64,000 nt of DNA from Marinoscillum sp964351625 (lineage in GTDB: Bacteria; Bacteroidota; Bacteroidia; Cytophagales; Cyclobacteriaceae): the NCBI GenBank assembly GCA_964351625.1, contig CAYGOV010000009.1:101413-165412 (forward strand). Reading direction: 5' to 3'. This document shows, piece after piece, positions 36,576 through 45,158 of the stretch. The position numbers and the translations under genes were made by a program. Every line of letters starts with the position of its first letter. Position 1 is the first letter of the stretch. The notes beneath the pieces are model-generated. The model saw nothing but the letters and a program-made list of their open reading frames with translations. It had not been told where the DNA came from and did no database searches.

Positions 36576-36779
36576 TTAAGCTTTTTTACCTTCTTCTTTT
36601 GAGCTTTCGTTGATTTCGTTTTTGATTTCTTTGGTAGCATCCTTGAATTCACGGATTCCCTTACCCATTCCGCGTGCTATTTCAGGGATTCTCTTGGCTC
36701 CAAAAAAAATAATGACGAACAAAATGATAACTATGAGTTCCCATCCTCCGGGCATTCCAAATGCTAAGACCGTATTCAT
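36576..36779 (-). CDS. tatA: Twin-arginine translocase subunit TatA
   Basis: A 67-residue protein with one TM helix (about 12-25, GGWELIVIILFVIIFFGAKRIPE) and an amphipathic helix (ARGMGKGIREFKDATKEIK), the classic TatA/E layout including the FGAKRIPE hinge. The tail is charged (SSKEEGKKA). tatB/tatC are not adjacent. It is the last gene before a strong terminator. Confidence 0.95.
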   Translation of the reverse strand: MNTVLAFGMPGGWELIVIILFVIIFFGAKRIPEIARGMGKGIREFKDATKEIKNEINESSKEEGKKA

Positions 36780-36837
36780 AATAGATTAAATTTAAATTTG
36801 ACTCAAAGATAGGTAATAAACAGACCGACTAAAAATA

Positions 36838-38031
36838 TCATTTTGGTGAAAGCCACTGCTCTGGGTTGAGTTTGGCGAAGTTTTTCCATACTTCAAAATG
36901 AACCTCTGACACTCCATTGTTATCTGTATGAACTTTGCCCAAAGCTTCATTCTGCTTAATTGTGGTGCCTTTTTTTACCGACACTTCTTTCATACGAGAA
37001 TAGACCGTATAATACTCGCCATGCTGGAGAATGACCACATTGTACATGCCTGGCACATATGCAATCTGGATGACCTTGCCGTCATAGACACTCTTTACGA
37101 TCTCATCCCTACTCGTCTGAATATCTACCCCAGGATTGTCCTGAATAACTCCCTTTATTACTGGATGGGCGTGTTTTCCAAATTTCGAAGAAACGAACCC
37201 AGAGCTCACCGGCCAGCTTAACTTGCTCTTATTAGATTCGAAGGCACCAGTCAATACACCATCATCAGCAATTGCAGCAGATGACAAAGTCTTGGATCTT
37301 TCCAGCTCTGCACGTACAATTTCCGCAATCAAATTATCCAAACGCTCTACTGCCAGCTTACGATCGGCTAGTTCCTTTTTGAGCTCTTTTTGCTTCTTGG
37401 TCAATTCTTGCACCAACCCACTTTGTTTGTTCTTCAGACCAATAAGCTTTTTGTTTTCATTGAGCTGTTGATTCAAAAGGTTCTTTTGTTCGGTGCGCTT
37501 AGCGGTCACAATATTGCGCTGTTGAGCGAGTTCATCTTTTACGGACTCTATCTGAGCAGCTTGTATTTTTCGTGCCTTAGTGTACTGCTCCAGGTACTTA
37601 AGCCGCATGAAGAGCTGATTGAAGGTTCGAGAAGAAAAGAGAAATGTAAGTTTTGAATATCCTTTATTGGCCTTGTAACTGCTATTGATCATGGCTGCAT
37701 ATTCCTTCCTAAGGTTGACCAAATCTCGCTGGAGTGCATTTACAATAAATCCCAATTCCGTAATCTCACCATTGAGTAGATCTATCTCTTGATTGAGGGC
37801 TGTAATCAGACCTTCTCTTGCTTGTATTTGCTGATTAATAGCCTTTAGCTGACCAAGAGTAGCATTTTTGATGGACTCTGTATCCTTTAAGATTTTTTCA
37901 GCTTCGGCTATCTTGTTTAGGTTTTCGCGCTTCTCCTGCTCCAATTTGGTTTTGGATTTCTGCGCTGTGGCGTCAATTGCGCCTAGGCCCAAACAAATAA
38001 AAAAGACGAAAAACCACTTACTTGCTATCAT
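36838..38031 (-). CDS. EnvC-like LytM/M23-fold factor with coiled coil (probable amidase activator)
   Basis: A 397-residue exported protein: a signal peptide (WFFVFFICLGLGAIDATAQ), a long coiled coil (about 25-255) and a LytM fold (about 290-395). The metal site is altered. The usual HxxxD is DNPGVD, with Asn in place of the first His, and the HxH is EVHFEV, with one His kept. The architecture equals EnvC, whose LytM domain is inactive and activates amidases, so an activator role is likely rather than direct endopeptidase activity. It overlaps the DUF4292 gene by 14 bases. Confidence 0.9.
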   Translation of the reverse strand: MIASKWFFVFFICLGLGAIDATAQKSKTKLEQEKRENLNKIAEAEKILKDTESIKNATLGQLKAINQQIQAREGLITALNQEIDLLNGEITELGFIVNALQRDLVNLRKEYAAMINSSYKANKGYSKLTFLFSSRTFNQLFMRLKYLEQYTKARKIQAAQIESVKDELAQQRNIVTAKRTEQKNLLNQQLNENKKLIGLKNKQSGLVQELTKKQKELKKELADRKLAVERLDNLIAEIVRAELERSKTLSSAAIADDGVLTGAFESNKSKLSWPVSSGFVSSKFGKHAHPVIKGVIQDNPGVDIQTSRDEIVKSVYDGKVIQIAYVPGMYNVVILQHGEYYTVYSRMKEVSVKKGTTIKQNEALGKVHTDNNGVSEVHFEVWKNFAKLNPEQWLSPK

Positions 38032-38809
38032 ATCTTTGTGGGATATTGAACGGAAACTTCAATGGTTTTTCTTCTATCTGGTGCTGTTTGAAGAGTATAT
38101 CCACAAGCGTTTTAGTCTGGCCCTCTTTCGCGTAATTCAAAACTGCATTGATCTGGAATGGGAAGATCTCTTCCTCTACTAATTGAAAATCGCTATAATC
38201 CACATCTATTACATTTAGCGAAAGCGTATCCAAAACATGGATTTTCTCCAATTTCATAGAAGTTGCACCAATGTAATTTTCAAATTGAAAACTGCCTTGT
38301 GACTGCCCATAAGCATAGGTGCTGGTTTTGCGAACAAGCTTTTCCTTTTCATATGGATAAATGAGATTGCCAATAATCACCGACTCAATAAGGTGATAAT
38401 TGAGATTAAAATCTAGCTTTTTACTAAGGCTTATAAAATCGTATTCGAAGTAAGTCTTGTTAATTTTATCAAGCATCAGCACCGAATCCTTAGTCACAAG
38501 CAATCGAGCAGCCTCTATTCCAAGGCCCGGAGAAAGTGAAATCCAAATGATGCTGTCTTTGCAAATGCGAATGTTGGCAGTGGCCGAAATAGAATTGTCC
38601 TTAGCCTCGTAATCTATTTTTGCTTTGGAGGATAGATATTGAAAATCCACATCGTTTACTACGAGTGTTGTGGTCCTGTCAAATATGTCTGAAAACTTCT
38701 TATTGCAGCCAGTGAGTATGAGGAGCGCTGTGGCTAAAACTATAAGAGTGTTATTCGTAAAGCTTCTTGTCTGCAATTTTTTTGTTGATATTTTCGGAAG
38801 CATCATCAA
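38018..38809 (-). CDS. DUF4292 lipoprotein
   Basis: A 263-residue lipoprotein with LATALLILTGC lipobox (Cys near 34). The body is a LolA/LolB-like beta fold: ANIRICKDSIIWISLSPGLGIEAARLLVTKDS and DKINKTYFEYDF, typical of DUF4292, which I know only from Bacteroidota. The first ATG at 38809 gives an unusually long signal region and a 59-base overlap with the TPR gene. A TTG at 38776 would also work. Possibly involved in lipoprotein or outer-membrane assembly; not shown. Confidence 0.85.
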   Translation of the reverse strand: MMMLPKISTKKLQTRSFTNNTLIVLATALLILTGCNKKFSDIFDRTTTLVVNDVDFQYLSSKAKIDYEAKDNSISATANIRICKDSIIWISLSPGLGIEAARLLVTKDSVLMLDKINKTYFEYDFISLSKKLDFNLNYHLIESVIIGNLIYPYEKEKLVRKTSTYAYGQSQGSFQFENYIGATSMKLEKIHVLDTLSLNVIDVDYSDFQLVEEEIFPFQINAVLNYAKEGQTKTLVDILFKQHQIEEKPLKFPFNIPQRYDSK

Positions 38810-40460
38810 ATTGAGCGGCTCGTTTCCATTGCTCTAGTGCTTCGTCTTCCCTGCCCAATTTATACAATACATCACCATAATGCTCGATGACTGTGCCATC
38901 GTCCTGTAAATTTGCTGCTTTTCTTAGATATATCAGCGACTCTTCATATTTACCCATCACATAGAGTACCCAGCCATGGGTGTCAAGGTAAGTAGGATTA
39001 ATAGGATGCAGCTCCACCAACTTAGTAGACATCTCGACCGCACGATCTAGTCGTTCTTTCCTTAAGCTAAGAAAATAGCTATAATTATTGAGTACATGAT
39101 CGTTTTGAGGATTGGACTTCAAAGCTTCGTCATATGCATTGTATGATTTATCAAACTGCTTAAGGCTATTATATGCATCACCTAATTGTCCGTAAAATAT
39201 GGTGAGTAAATTTGGATCCGTTGCGAATTTTTTACCCTGCTCTAGTGCCTGAATAGACTTTTTGAAGTTTTGATTGATCAAATATCCGGTACCAGCAAAA
39301 TAGTAAAGTGCGGCCTGATTAGGAAAGTACTCCATGGCTCGCTCGGCATGAACAATCACGCTATCAAATCGACTGATTTCTGACTCAAGGCTTAAAATGT
39401 TTTGCCAAATACCAAAGTTTGATCCGTTGAGCTTAACAGCTTTGAGGTAATAGTTGAGTGCTTCATCTTTACGATCAAACTGGTACATCACATCACCTGC
39501 AAAAGCTTGCACCTCAAACATGTCAGCATATTGAATGGTCAATGAATCGGTTAGCGATAATACTTGTGCAATCTCATCGTCTGATTTTACTACGACAAGA
39601 AACGCACTCAAAAGCTGCAGTTTGGACTGCACATCTACCTCTTTAGCACTCATGGTGCTTTGCGCCAAGCGCATGGCCTCCTCTGGGTTACCCTCTGCCA
39701 TGGCTATCTCACTCAGCAAAATCTCGGCGTTTTTACTATTAAGTTTTGACAATCGTTCTTTAGCTGGGTCAAAAAGATTCTGCGAAATCAGAAACTGACA
39801 CAACTCCATGATATATCGCTCATCATTATCATACTCAAGGATCAATTTGTCCCAATCAGCAATGAGCGATTCGTAATCTTTGTTCTTCAAATAAATCTTT
39901 TGCTTCTCACGAAGAATCATTTCATTCATACCGAAATACTCTTCAGCACGTCCATATGCATCCAGCGAAAGCTCATTTTTACCTTGATATTGATACATGA
40001 TAGCAAGATCGTAGAGGTAAGTCTCTGTCCCAGGGATTGCATTTATCATGTCACTATAGAGCTGTGTGGCCTCCTCCAAATTAGAAAGCGCCTTGTAAAT
40101 CTCTGCTGCCAATAAAATGAAATACTTGTTGGACGGATCGCTTTGCATGGATTGCTGGGCATAGGGCAATGCCTGATTATACTCGCCATTTTGGGTGAGA
40201 ATCTCTGCTATTTTAAAATTGATGGCCGCATCCTTTGGAGAGAACTCTAAAGCCTCCTTAAAAAGAGTAAGCGCATTCATCTGATTGTCGATGATAAGTT
40301 CACGCTCTGCATCTATGAGAACGGTCTCCATTTGCAAAGTCTCACTATCGCTAAGAGTCGTTACATCCAAAGGAGCGAAAGCATCCTGCTTATGCTTCTT
40401 TTGAGTAAAAGATACAGTAGTAGTGAGTACAAGAATTATGAATACTGAGCTATACTTCAT
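38751..40460 (-). CDS. Exported TPR protein
   Basis: A 569-residue protein with a signal peptide (MKYSSVFIILVLTTTVSFTQ). From about residue 55 to the end it is a TPR superhelix of about 12-14 units, for example AALYYFAGTGYLINQNFKKSIQALEQG and GQLGDAYNSLKQFDKSYNAYDEALK. It lies 3 bases downstream of the nucleotidyltransferase gene and upstream of the DUF4292 lipoprotein and EnvC-like genes, a gene order I recall in other Bacteroidota. Likely a periplasmic scaffold; partners unknown. Confidence 0.9.
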   Translation of the reverse strand: MKYSSVFIILVLTTTVSFTQKKHKQDAFAPLDVTTLSDSETLQMETVLIDAERELIIDNQMNALTLFKEALEFSPKDAAINFKIAEILTQNGEYNQALPYAQQSMQSDPSNKYFILLAAEIYKALSNLEEATQLYSDMINAIPGTETYLYDLAIMYQYQGKNELSLDAYGRAEEYFGMNEMILREKQKIYLKNKDYESLIADWDKLILEYDNDERYIMELCQFLISQNLFDPAKERLSKLNSKNAEILLSEIAMAEGNPEEAMRLAQSTMSAKEVDVQSKLQLLSAFLVVVKSDDEIAQVLSLTDSLTIQYADMFEVQAFAGDVMYQFDRKDEALNYYLKAVKLNGSNFGIWQNILSLESEISRFDSVIVHAERAMEYFPNQAALYYFAGTGYLINQNFKKSIQALEQGKKFATDPNLLTIFYGQLGDAYNSLKQFDKSYNAYDEALKSNPQNDHVLNNYSYFLSLRKERLDRAVEMSTKLVELHPINPTYLDTHGWVLYVMGKYEESLIYLRKAANLQDDGTVIEHYGDVLYKLGREDEALEQWKRAAQFDDASENINKKIADKKLYE

Positions 40461-40463
40461 GAA

Positions 40464-41465
40464 TTAGTTTTTCCATTCCGAATAGTCCCCAAGGCTTAAC
40501 TCGGTGGACTTTGCCTCCATGATAACGTGATTGCCAATCATCGAGTTAGTCAGATTGACGTTTTTAAGTACAGTACTGTTTTGAATTAATGACGAAGAGA
40601 TGATGCATCTATCCAAACGGCAATCTTTGCCTAAAGAAACATGCGGCCCAATAACTGAATCTGTTATCACTACTCCTTCTCCAATAACGACAGGAGCGAT
40701 CAAAGTAGTATTTGTCAAAACAGCAGATGTGGCTACTTCGTTTTCCACAATGAAACCCAAATAACGACTGTTGGACTCCACTGTTACTTTCTTATTACCA
40801 CAGTCTAGCCACTCATCTACTACCCCACTTTTGAAGCGAACGCCTTCTAGCTTTAAGTTTTCCAAAGCTGTGGTCAATTGATATTCACCCGATGCTTTGA
40901 TGTCATTGTCGATAATATAGTCAAGCTGCGCTTGTAGCTTTTCGGCTTCTTTAAAATAGTAAATACCGATAATAGCCAAATCTGAGACAGGATTTTTTGG
41001 CTTTTCTACAAAGTCCGTAATTATGCCTTTTGGGTCAAGGTTGACTACTCCAAAAGCACTTGGATCTTCCACTTGCTTCACCCAAATAATACCATCATCT
41101 TCGGTATTGAGGGTGAAATTTGCTCTAAAGAGTGTATCTGAAAAAGCAACCACAGTGCGCCCTTTCAGTAATGTTCGAGCGCAATGAACCGCGTGAGCTG
41201 TGCCTAAAGCCTCAGTTTGATAAAAAATGTGACCTTTAGCTCCTACTTGCTTGGCTATGTCCAAGAGCGCTTGCTCCGTTTCCACACCAAAATCACCAAC
41301 GATGAATCCGATTTCATCGATTTTCTCAGGAATCACTGCAGCAATATCTTCCACCAATCTTTGCACGATCGGTTTTCCGGCTATTGGAATAAGTGGCTTA
41401 GGAGTGGTAAGTGTATGTGGTCTGAGGCGCTTGCCTTTTCCAGCCATTGGAATAATCAAATTCAT
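40464..41465 (-). CDS. Sugar-phosphate nucleotidyltransferase with hexapeptide-repeat tail
   Basis: A 333-residue NTP transferase. The N-terminal catalytic site is IIPMAGKGKRLRPHTLTTPKPLI, with VVAFSDTLFRANF as the metal-binding segment and GIYYFKEAEKL. Residues 240-333 have a short left-handed beta-helix rhythm (IAPVVIGEGVVITDSVIG, VSLGKDCRLDRCIISSS, NSTVLKNVNLTNSMIGNHV), as in GlmU/RmlA-like enzymes. Substrate (dTTP, UTP or other) is not resolved. Ten bases separate it from the flippase, suggesting a role in surface polysaccharide precursor supply. Confidence 0.92.
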   Translation of the reverse strand: MNLIIPMAGKGKRLRPHTLTTPKPLIPIAGKPIVQRLVEDIAAVIPEKIDEIGFIVGDFGVETEQALLDIAKQVGAKGHIFYQTEALGTAHAVHCARTLLKGRTVVAFSDTLFRANFTLNTEDDGIIWVKQVEDPSAFGVVNLDPKGIITDFVEKPKNPVSDLAIIGIYYFKEAEKLQAQLDYIIDNDIKASGEYQLTTALENLKLEGVRFKSGVVDEWLDCGNKKVTVESNSRYLGFIVENEVATSAVLTNTTLIAPVVIGEGVVITDSVIGPHVSLGKDCRLDRCIISSSLIQNSTVLKNVNLTNSMIGNHVIMEAKSTELSLGDYSEWKN

Positions 41466-41475
41466 GCGCTAAGTT

Positions 41476-42948
41476 TTATTTTGAGGTTTTTACCCTAAAG
41501 TCTAAGAACCATGAGAGGCCGATAAAGATAGTTATCAGCCCAATTCCGATATGGTATCTAAACTCCTGAAGTGGTAGCGAATAAAACACGAAGATAGAAA
41601 GGCTGGTCAAACATATGTAAAAAATACCCTTGCCGATTTTGTAGGGAACGTAAAAGTGCCTCTGACCAAAATAAAAACTAACTGCCGCCATGACAAAATA
41701 GGTAATGAATGTAGTATAAGCACTTCCCATAAACCCAAATACCGGTATCAAAACGAGGTTGAAGCCAACTGTGACGATAGAGCCGAGTATGGCCATCCAT
41801 GCTCCAAAACCAGTTTTATCTGTGAGTTTGTACCAAACAGATAAATTAAAGAAGATTCCTAAAAATAATCCTCCCCCAAGAAGCCAAGGCACTATATTAA
41901 TCGCAAATAGGTATTCTGATCTACGTAGAAATATCGGAGCTAGATCAGGTAATGAAATGCTAATTACCAGCCACGAGAATGAACCAAATATGATAAAGCC
42001 ATGCATGACCTTGGCAAATAATTCGGGAGAGTTTTTGTCATTAGCTTTCGAAAAGAAAAATGGCTCAAATGCGTATCGAAAAGCCTGTATCGCTAAAGTC
42101 ATAAATACTGAAAGCTTATAGCAAGCCCCAAAAATTCCAAGTATTTGCAGATTAGTATAGGCTGGATAGAAGTCCGTTGGCAGCCAATACTTGAGAATTA
42201 CACGAGAGAGCATTTCATTGGTAACACCTGCAAATCCCATCACCAACAAAGGCGCAGCATAAACGAGCATAGCCGTCCAAGTAGCATCAAATTTAAAATG
42301 CACCCTAAAAATCCATGGAGCAAAAAAGATGACCAGCATTCCATTTGCTAGGAGATTGGACAGGAAGACATAGCCGACACCTATTTCAGGGTTGTAGATG
42401 GTATTGACCCAGGAATCAGGGTTAAGGACAATCCATGAAGGACAAAAAATCAAGAAGAATAAATTGAAACCAATATTTAGCCCAATGTTGGACAGCTTGA
42501 GCATGGCGAAAGTCCTCGCTCTGGATTCCAATCTAAGCCTTGCAAAAGGTATCGCCACTATTGCATCAATGCCCAATAGATAAGCCATCCAACGAATGAA
42601 ATTGGCTTGGTCCGGATAATCGAGAAGCGCGGCTATGTCTGTAGAGAAAAAAACCAAGAGTCCACTTAGCAGAATGGAGGACAAAAGAATAGATCCTTGC
42701 GCCCTGCTGAAAAACTCTTTTGGTTCATTGGACTTGGTAGCAAATCGGAAATATGCAGTTTCCAATCCATAAGTATAAAGCACATTCAGGAACGCTACAT
42801 AAGCGTACAGTTCAGTTACTACACCATACTGACCAGATGAGAAAACGGCAGTATAGAGTGGAACTAAAAAATAATTGAGCACGCGCCCAAGGACACTGCT
42901 CGCTCCATAAATTACAGTTTGGCTAGCTAGTTGCCTGAGTTGACCCAC
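41476..42948 (-). CDS. Polysaccharide/oligosaccharide flippase (Wzx-like, MOP superfamily)
   Basis: A 490-residue protein with about 12-14 helices. The start GQLRQLASQTVIYGASSVLGRVLNYFLVPLYTAVFSSGQYG is a standard Wzx/MATE-type N-terminus. It starts with GTG, and that GTG directly abuts the stop of the crotonase gene (0 bases between). It presumably flips lipid-linked sugars across the inner membrane; the substrate is unknown. Confidence 0.93.
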   Translation of the reverse strand: MGQLRQLASQTVIYGASSVLGRVLNYFLVPLYTAVFSSGQYGVVTELYAYVAFLNVLYTYGLETAYFRFATKSNEPKEFFSRAQGSILLSSILLSGLLVFFSTDIAALLDYPDQANFIRWMAYLLGIDAIVAIPFARLRLESRARTFAMLKLSNIGLNIGFNLFFLIFCPSWIVLNPDSWVNTIYNPEIGVGYVFLSNLLANGMLVIFFAPWIFRVHFKFDATWTAMLVYAAPLLVMGFAGVTNEMLSRVILKYWLPTDFYPAYTNLQILGIFGACYKLSVFMTLAIQAFRYAFEPFFFSKANDKNSPELFAKVMHGFIIFGSFSWLVISISLPDLAPIFLRRSEYLFAINIVPWLLGGGLFLGIFFNLSVWYKLTDKTGFGAWMAILGSIVTVGFNLVLIPVFGFMGSAYTTFITYFVMAAVSFYFGQRHFYVPYKIGKGIFYICLTSLSIFVFYSLPLQEFRYHIGIGLITIFIGLSWFLDFRVKTSK

Positions 42949-43734
42949 TTATTCCCCTTTAAAATCGGGAGTTCTTTTTTCCATGAATGCAGAAGCGCCT
43001 TCCTTAAAATCCTCGGTACCGCAGCATCTAGCAAAAGCATTTGCTTCGGTTTGGAAGCCATTTTCATCCTGATTATAAACTGCGTTGACACAGTCTATTA
43101 CCAATCCAATAGCTATTGGCGCTTTTGATGCGATTTTCGTCAACACGTCTTTAGCTTTCTGCAAAGCAGCATCCTTATCTGCTTCCACATGATTGACTAG
43201 GCCAAACGAAAGCGCCAGATTGGCATCAATCATATCAGCCGTCATTAAAAACTCAAATGCACGGCCCTTGCCTATAAGTTGAGTGAGGCGTTGTGTCCCT
43301 CCATATCCAGGAAGTATTCCTAAGTTAACCTCTGGCTGCCCAAATCGAGCATTAGCAGAAGCTACTCGCATGTGACAAGCCATGGCCAATTCACAACCAC
43401 CACCCAAAGCAAAACCATTTACTACCGCCACAACTGGTGTGTGACAATTCTCAATCAAGTCGAAAATCTCCTGACCTTCCTCCGCAAACTTTCTAGCATT
43501 CATTTCATTGAGCATAGAAAACTCTGCAATATCAGCTCCTGCCACAAATGCCTTTTCACCAGCTCCAGTGAGGATAACACCAGTGATGTCTTTGTCATCA
43601 TATACAGATTGAATGACTTCTTTCAATTCTGCGAGCGTCGCGCCATTTAGCGCATTGAGTTTACTCTCTCGATTGATGGTAACCGTGAGTATCCCACCGT
43701 CAGTAGCAAGAGAAAGATTTTGAAGATTAGCCAT
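42949..43734 (-). CDS. Enoyl-CoA hydratase/isomerase (crotonase) family
   Basis: A 261-residue crotonase. The ATG at 43734 (MANLQNLSLATDGG) is chosen; the frame also allows a TTG at 43749. Family motifs: oxyanion-hole segments GEKAFVAGADIAEF and VNGFALGGGCELAMACHMRVAS, then FGQPEVNLGILPGYGGTQRL, containing the two catalytic glutamates of true hydratases (Glu in CEL.. and PEVNLG). This supports a short-chain enoyl-CoA hydratase. It precedes the flippase with no gap. Confidence 0.92.
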   Translation of the reverse strand: MANLQNLSLATDGGILTVTINRESKLNALNGATLAELKEVIQSVYDDKDITGVILTGAGEKAFVAGADIAEFSMLNEMNARKFAEEGQEIFDLIENCHTPVVAVVNGFALGGGCELAMACHMRVASANARFGQPEVNLGILPGYGGTQRLTQLIGKGRAFEFLMTADMIDANLALSFGLVNHVEADKDAALQKAKDVLTKIASKAPIAIGLVIDCVNAVYNQDENGFQTEANAFARCCGTEDFKEGASAFMEKRTPDFKGE

Positions 43735-43863
43735 AAGGTTGATTGTCAATTGGGTAGGAAAGAAAAATGAATTTTCAGATTATGTCAAACAATTCCCCAA
43801 TTAAGGAAGAGTGAAAAGGTTCTTTTAGAAGCAAATTTTATGAATGACAGAATAACCTTTAGT

Positions 43864-44814
43864 TTATTTGGTAGGGTTGAGCTGCAATTCCAAATTGTCC
43901 AGCATAGTGGTCACCATTTTTGACAAGTTAAAGCTAGGTTCCCAACCCCAGTCTCGTCTTGCTTCCATATCATTTATGCTATTGGGCCAGCTATCAGCTA
44001 TTGCTTGACGAAAATCTGGCTCATACGTCACTTTAAAATCTGGATATCTCTTGATGATTTCATCTACCACCATCTTCGGTGAAAAGCTAATCGCTGACAC
44101 ATTGTAGCTAGACCTGATGGTAAGCTTATCTGCATCGGCATGCATCAGATCAACAGTGGCCTTCACCGCATCATCCATATACATCATTGGCAATAAAGAA
44201 TCTTCTTTTAAGAAGCACTCATATTTACCCTCTAGTATAGTTTGCCAAAAAATGTCTACCGCATAGTCAGTGGTTCCTCCTCCTGGTTTGGCTTTGTAGC
44301 CAATAAGTCCCGGATATCGCATTGAGCGAACATCTACGCCGTATTTCTGAAAGTAATATTCACACCAGCGCTCACCAGCAAGTTTGCTGATACCATATAC
44401 AGTAGTAGGATTGATGATAGTATTTTGAGGAGTTTTAGTCTTCGGAGTATCTGGTCCAAATACTGCAATAGAGCTTGGCCAATAAATCCTCGAGATTTTT
44501 GACTTGCCAGCCTCCAAAACATTCAAGAGACTATTCATATTCAAATCCCAAGCGAACTTTGGGTTTTGCTCCCCCTTTGCAGAAAGAATAGCTGCAAGAT
44601 GATAGATCTGGGTGATTTGATGTTTGTTGATTACCTCATGGAGGCGCACCGCATCCATAACGTTCAGCTCCTCATAAGGACCATTTTTAATGAGCTCCAC
44701 AGGATCTCGCAGATCTGAGGCTATTACTTGATCTTCGCTATACAATTCTCTAAGTCTGAGCGTAAGTTCTGTGCCTAGCTGACCACAAGCGCCAATTACA
44801 AGTATCTTCTCCAT
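43864..44814 (-). CDS. tdh: L-threonine 3-dehydrogenase, epimerase-type SDR
   Basis: A 316-residue extended short-chain dehydrogenase. The ATG at 44814 begins MEKILVIGACGQLGTELT, so the Rossmann glycine motif GACGQLG is at residues 8-14. Catalytic Tyr and Lys appear in TVYGISKLAGERWCEYY. MRYPGLIGYKAKPGGGTTDYAVDIF is typical of the NAD-epimerase-type threonine dehydrogenase, as opposed to the zinc alcohol dehydrogenase-type enzyme. The divergent kbl confirms the pathway: threonine to 2-amino-3-ketobutyrate. Confidence 0.9.
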   Translation of the reverse strand: MEKILVIGACGQLGTELTLRLRELYSEDQVIASDLRDPVELIKNGPYEELNVMDAVRLHEVINKHQITQIYHLAAILSAKGEQNPKFAWDLNMNSLLNVLEAGKSKISRIYWPSSIAVFGPDTPKTKTPQNTIINPTTVYGISKLAGERWCEYYFQKYGVDVRSMRYPGLIGYKAKPGGGTTDYAVDIFWQTILEGKYECFLKEDSLLPMMYMDDAVKATVDLMHADADKLTIRSSYNVSAISFSPKMVVDEIIKRYPDFKVTYEPDFRQAIADSWPNSINDMEARRDWGWEPSFNLSKMVTTMLDNLELQLNPTK

Positions 44815-44843
44815 AGATGGAAGGGGGTGTTGTTGTTTGGTCG

Positions 44844-44899
44844 CAAAACTACTAATTTGATACGTGTCCACACTATAACGCGGAATGGTTATAACTTTG
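44844..44899. promoter_or_regulatory. Divergent promoter region tdh / 81-residue gene
   Basis: The 90-base gap holds TAGTTTTG on the minus strand (44844-44851) upstream of tdh, and TAACTTTG on the plus strand (44892-44899), both matching the TAnnTTTG -7 box. The plus-strand box ends 5 bases before the ATG at 44905, so a leaderless or near-leaderless message would be expected. The -33 boxes are weak. Confidence 0.35.
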
Positions 44900-44904
44900 T
44901 GTAT

Positions 44905-45150
44905 ATGGACTTTAAAGCCTATCTCATTTCGAAAAAAATCGATCCAGAAGCATTAAAAACAAGTGAAAAGGAGAAATACAATGTTTTTGAAATGGAGTTC
45001 GCTCAAATGTATCCAGAAAGTTTTACTGCACAAAAACTTTTTCTGATAAATAAGCTTAGAAGAAAGTATCCACTTACCATTGCTGACACTCCGAAAGAGG
45101 AAAAAGTAGCAGTAAAAGTGAAACCAAAAATTGTCCCACGAATCAAATAG
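44905..45150 (+). CDS. Small protein preceding kbl, unknown
   Basis: An 81-residue cytoplasmic protein starting MDFKAYLISKKIDPEALKTSE, helical, ending in a basic tail (VAVKVKPKIVPRIK). It has no membrane segment and is rich in Lys and Glu. No function is known. It lies 8 bases before kbl and so is probably co-transcribed. The longer frame start at 44827 is rejected because it extends into the tdh promoter region. Confidence 0.75.
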   Translation: MDFKAYLISKKIDPEALKTSEKEKYNVFEMEFAQMYPESFTAQKLFLINKLRRKYPLTIADTPKEEKVAVKVKPKIVPRIK

Positions 45151-45158
45151 ATCACCCC

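Noticed and set aside
43735..43863. AAAGGTT/AACCTTT pair between crotonase and tdh
   Set aside because: The loop is over 30 bases and no T run follows; likely chance.
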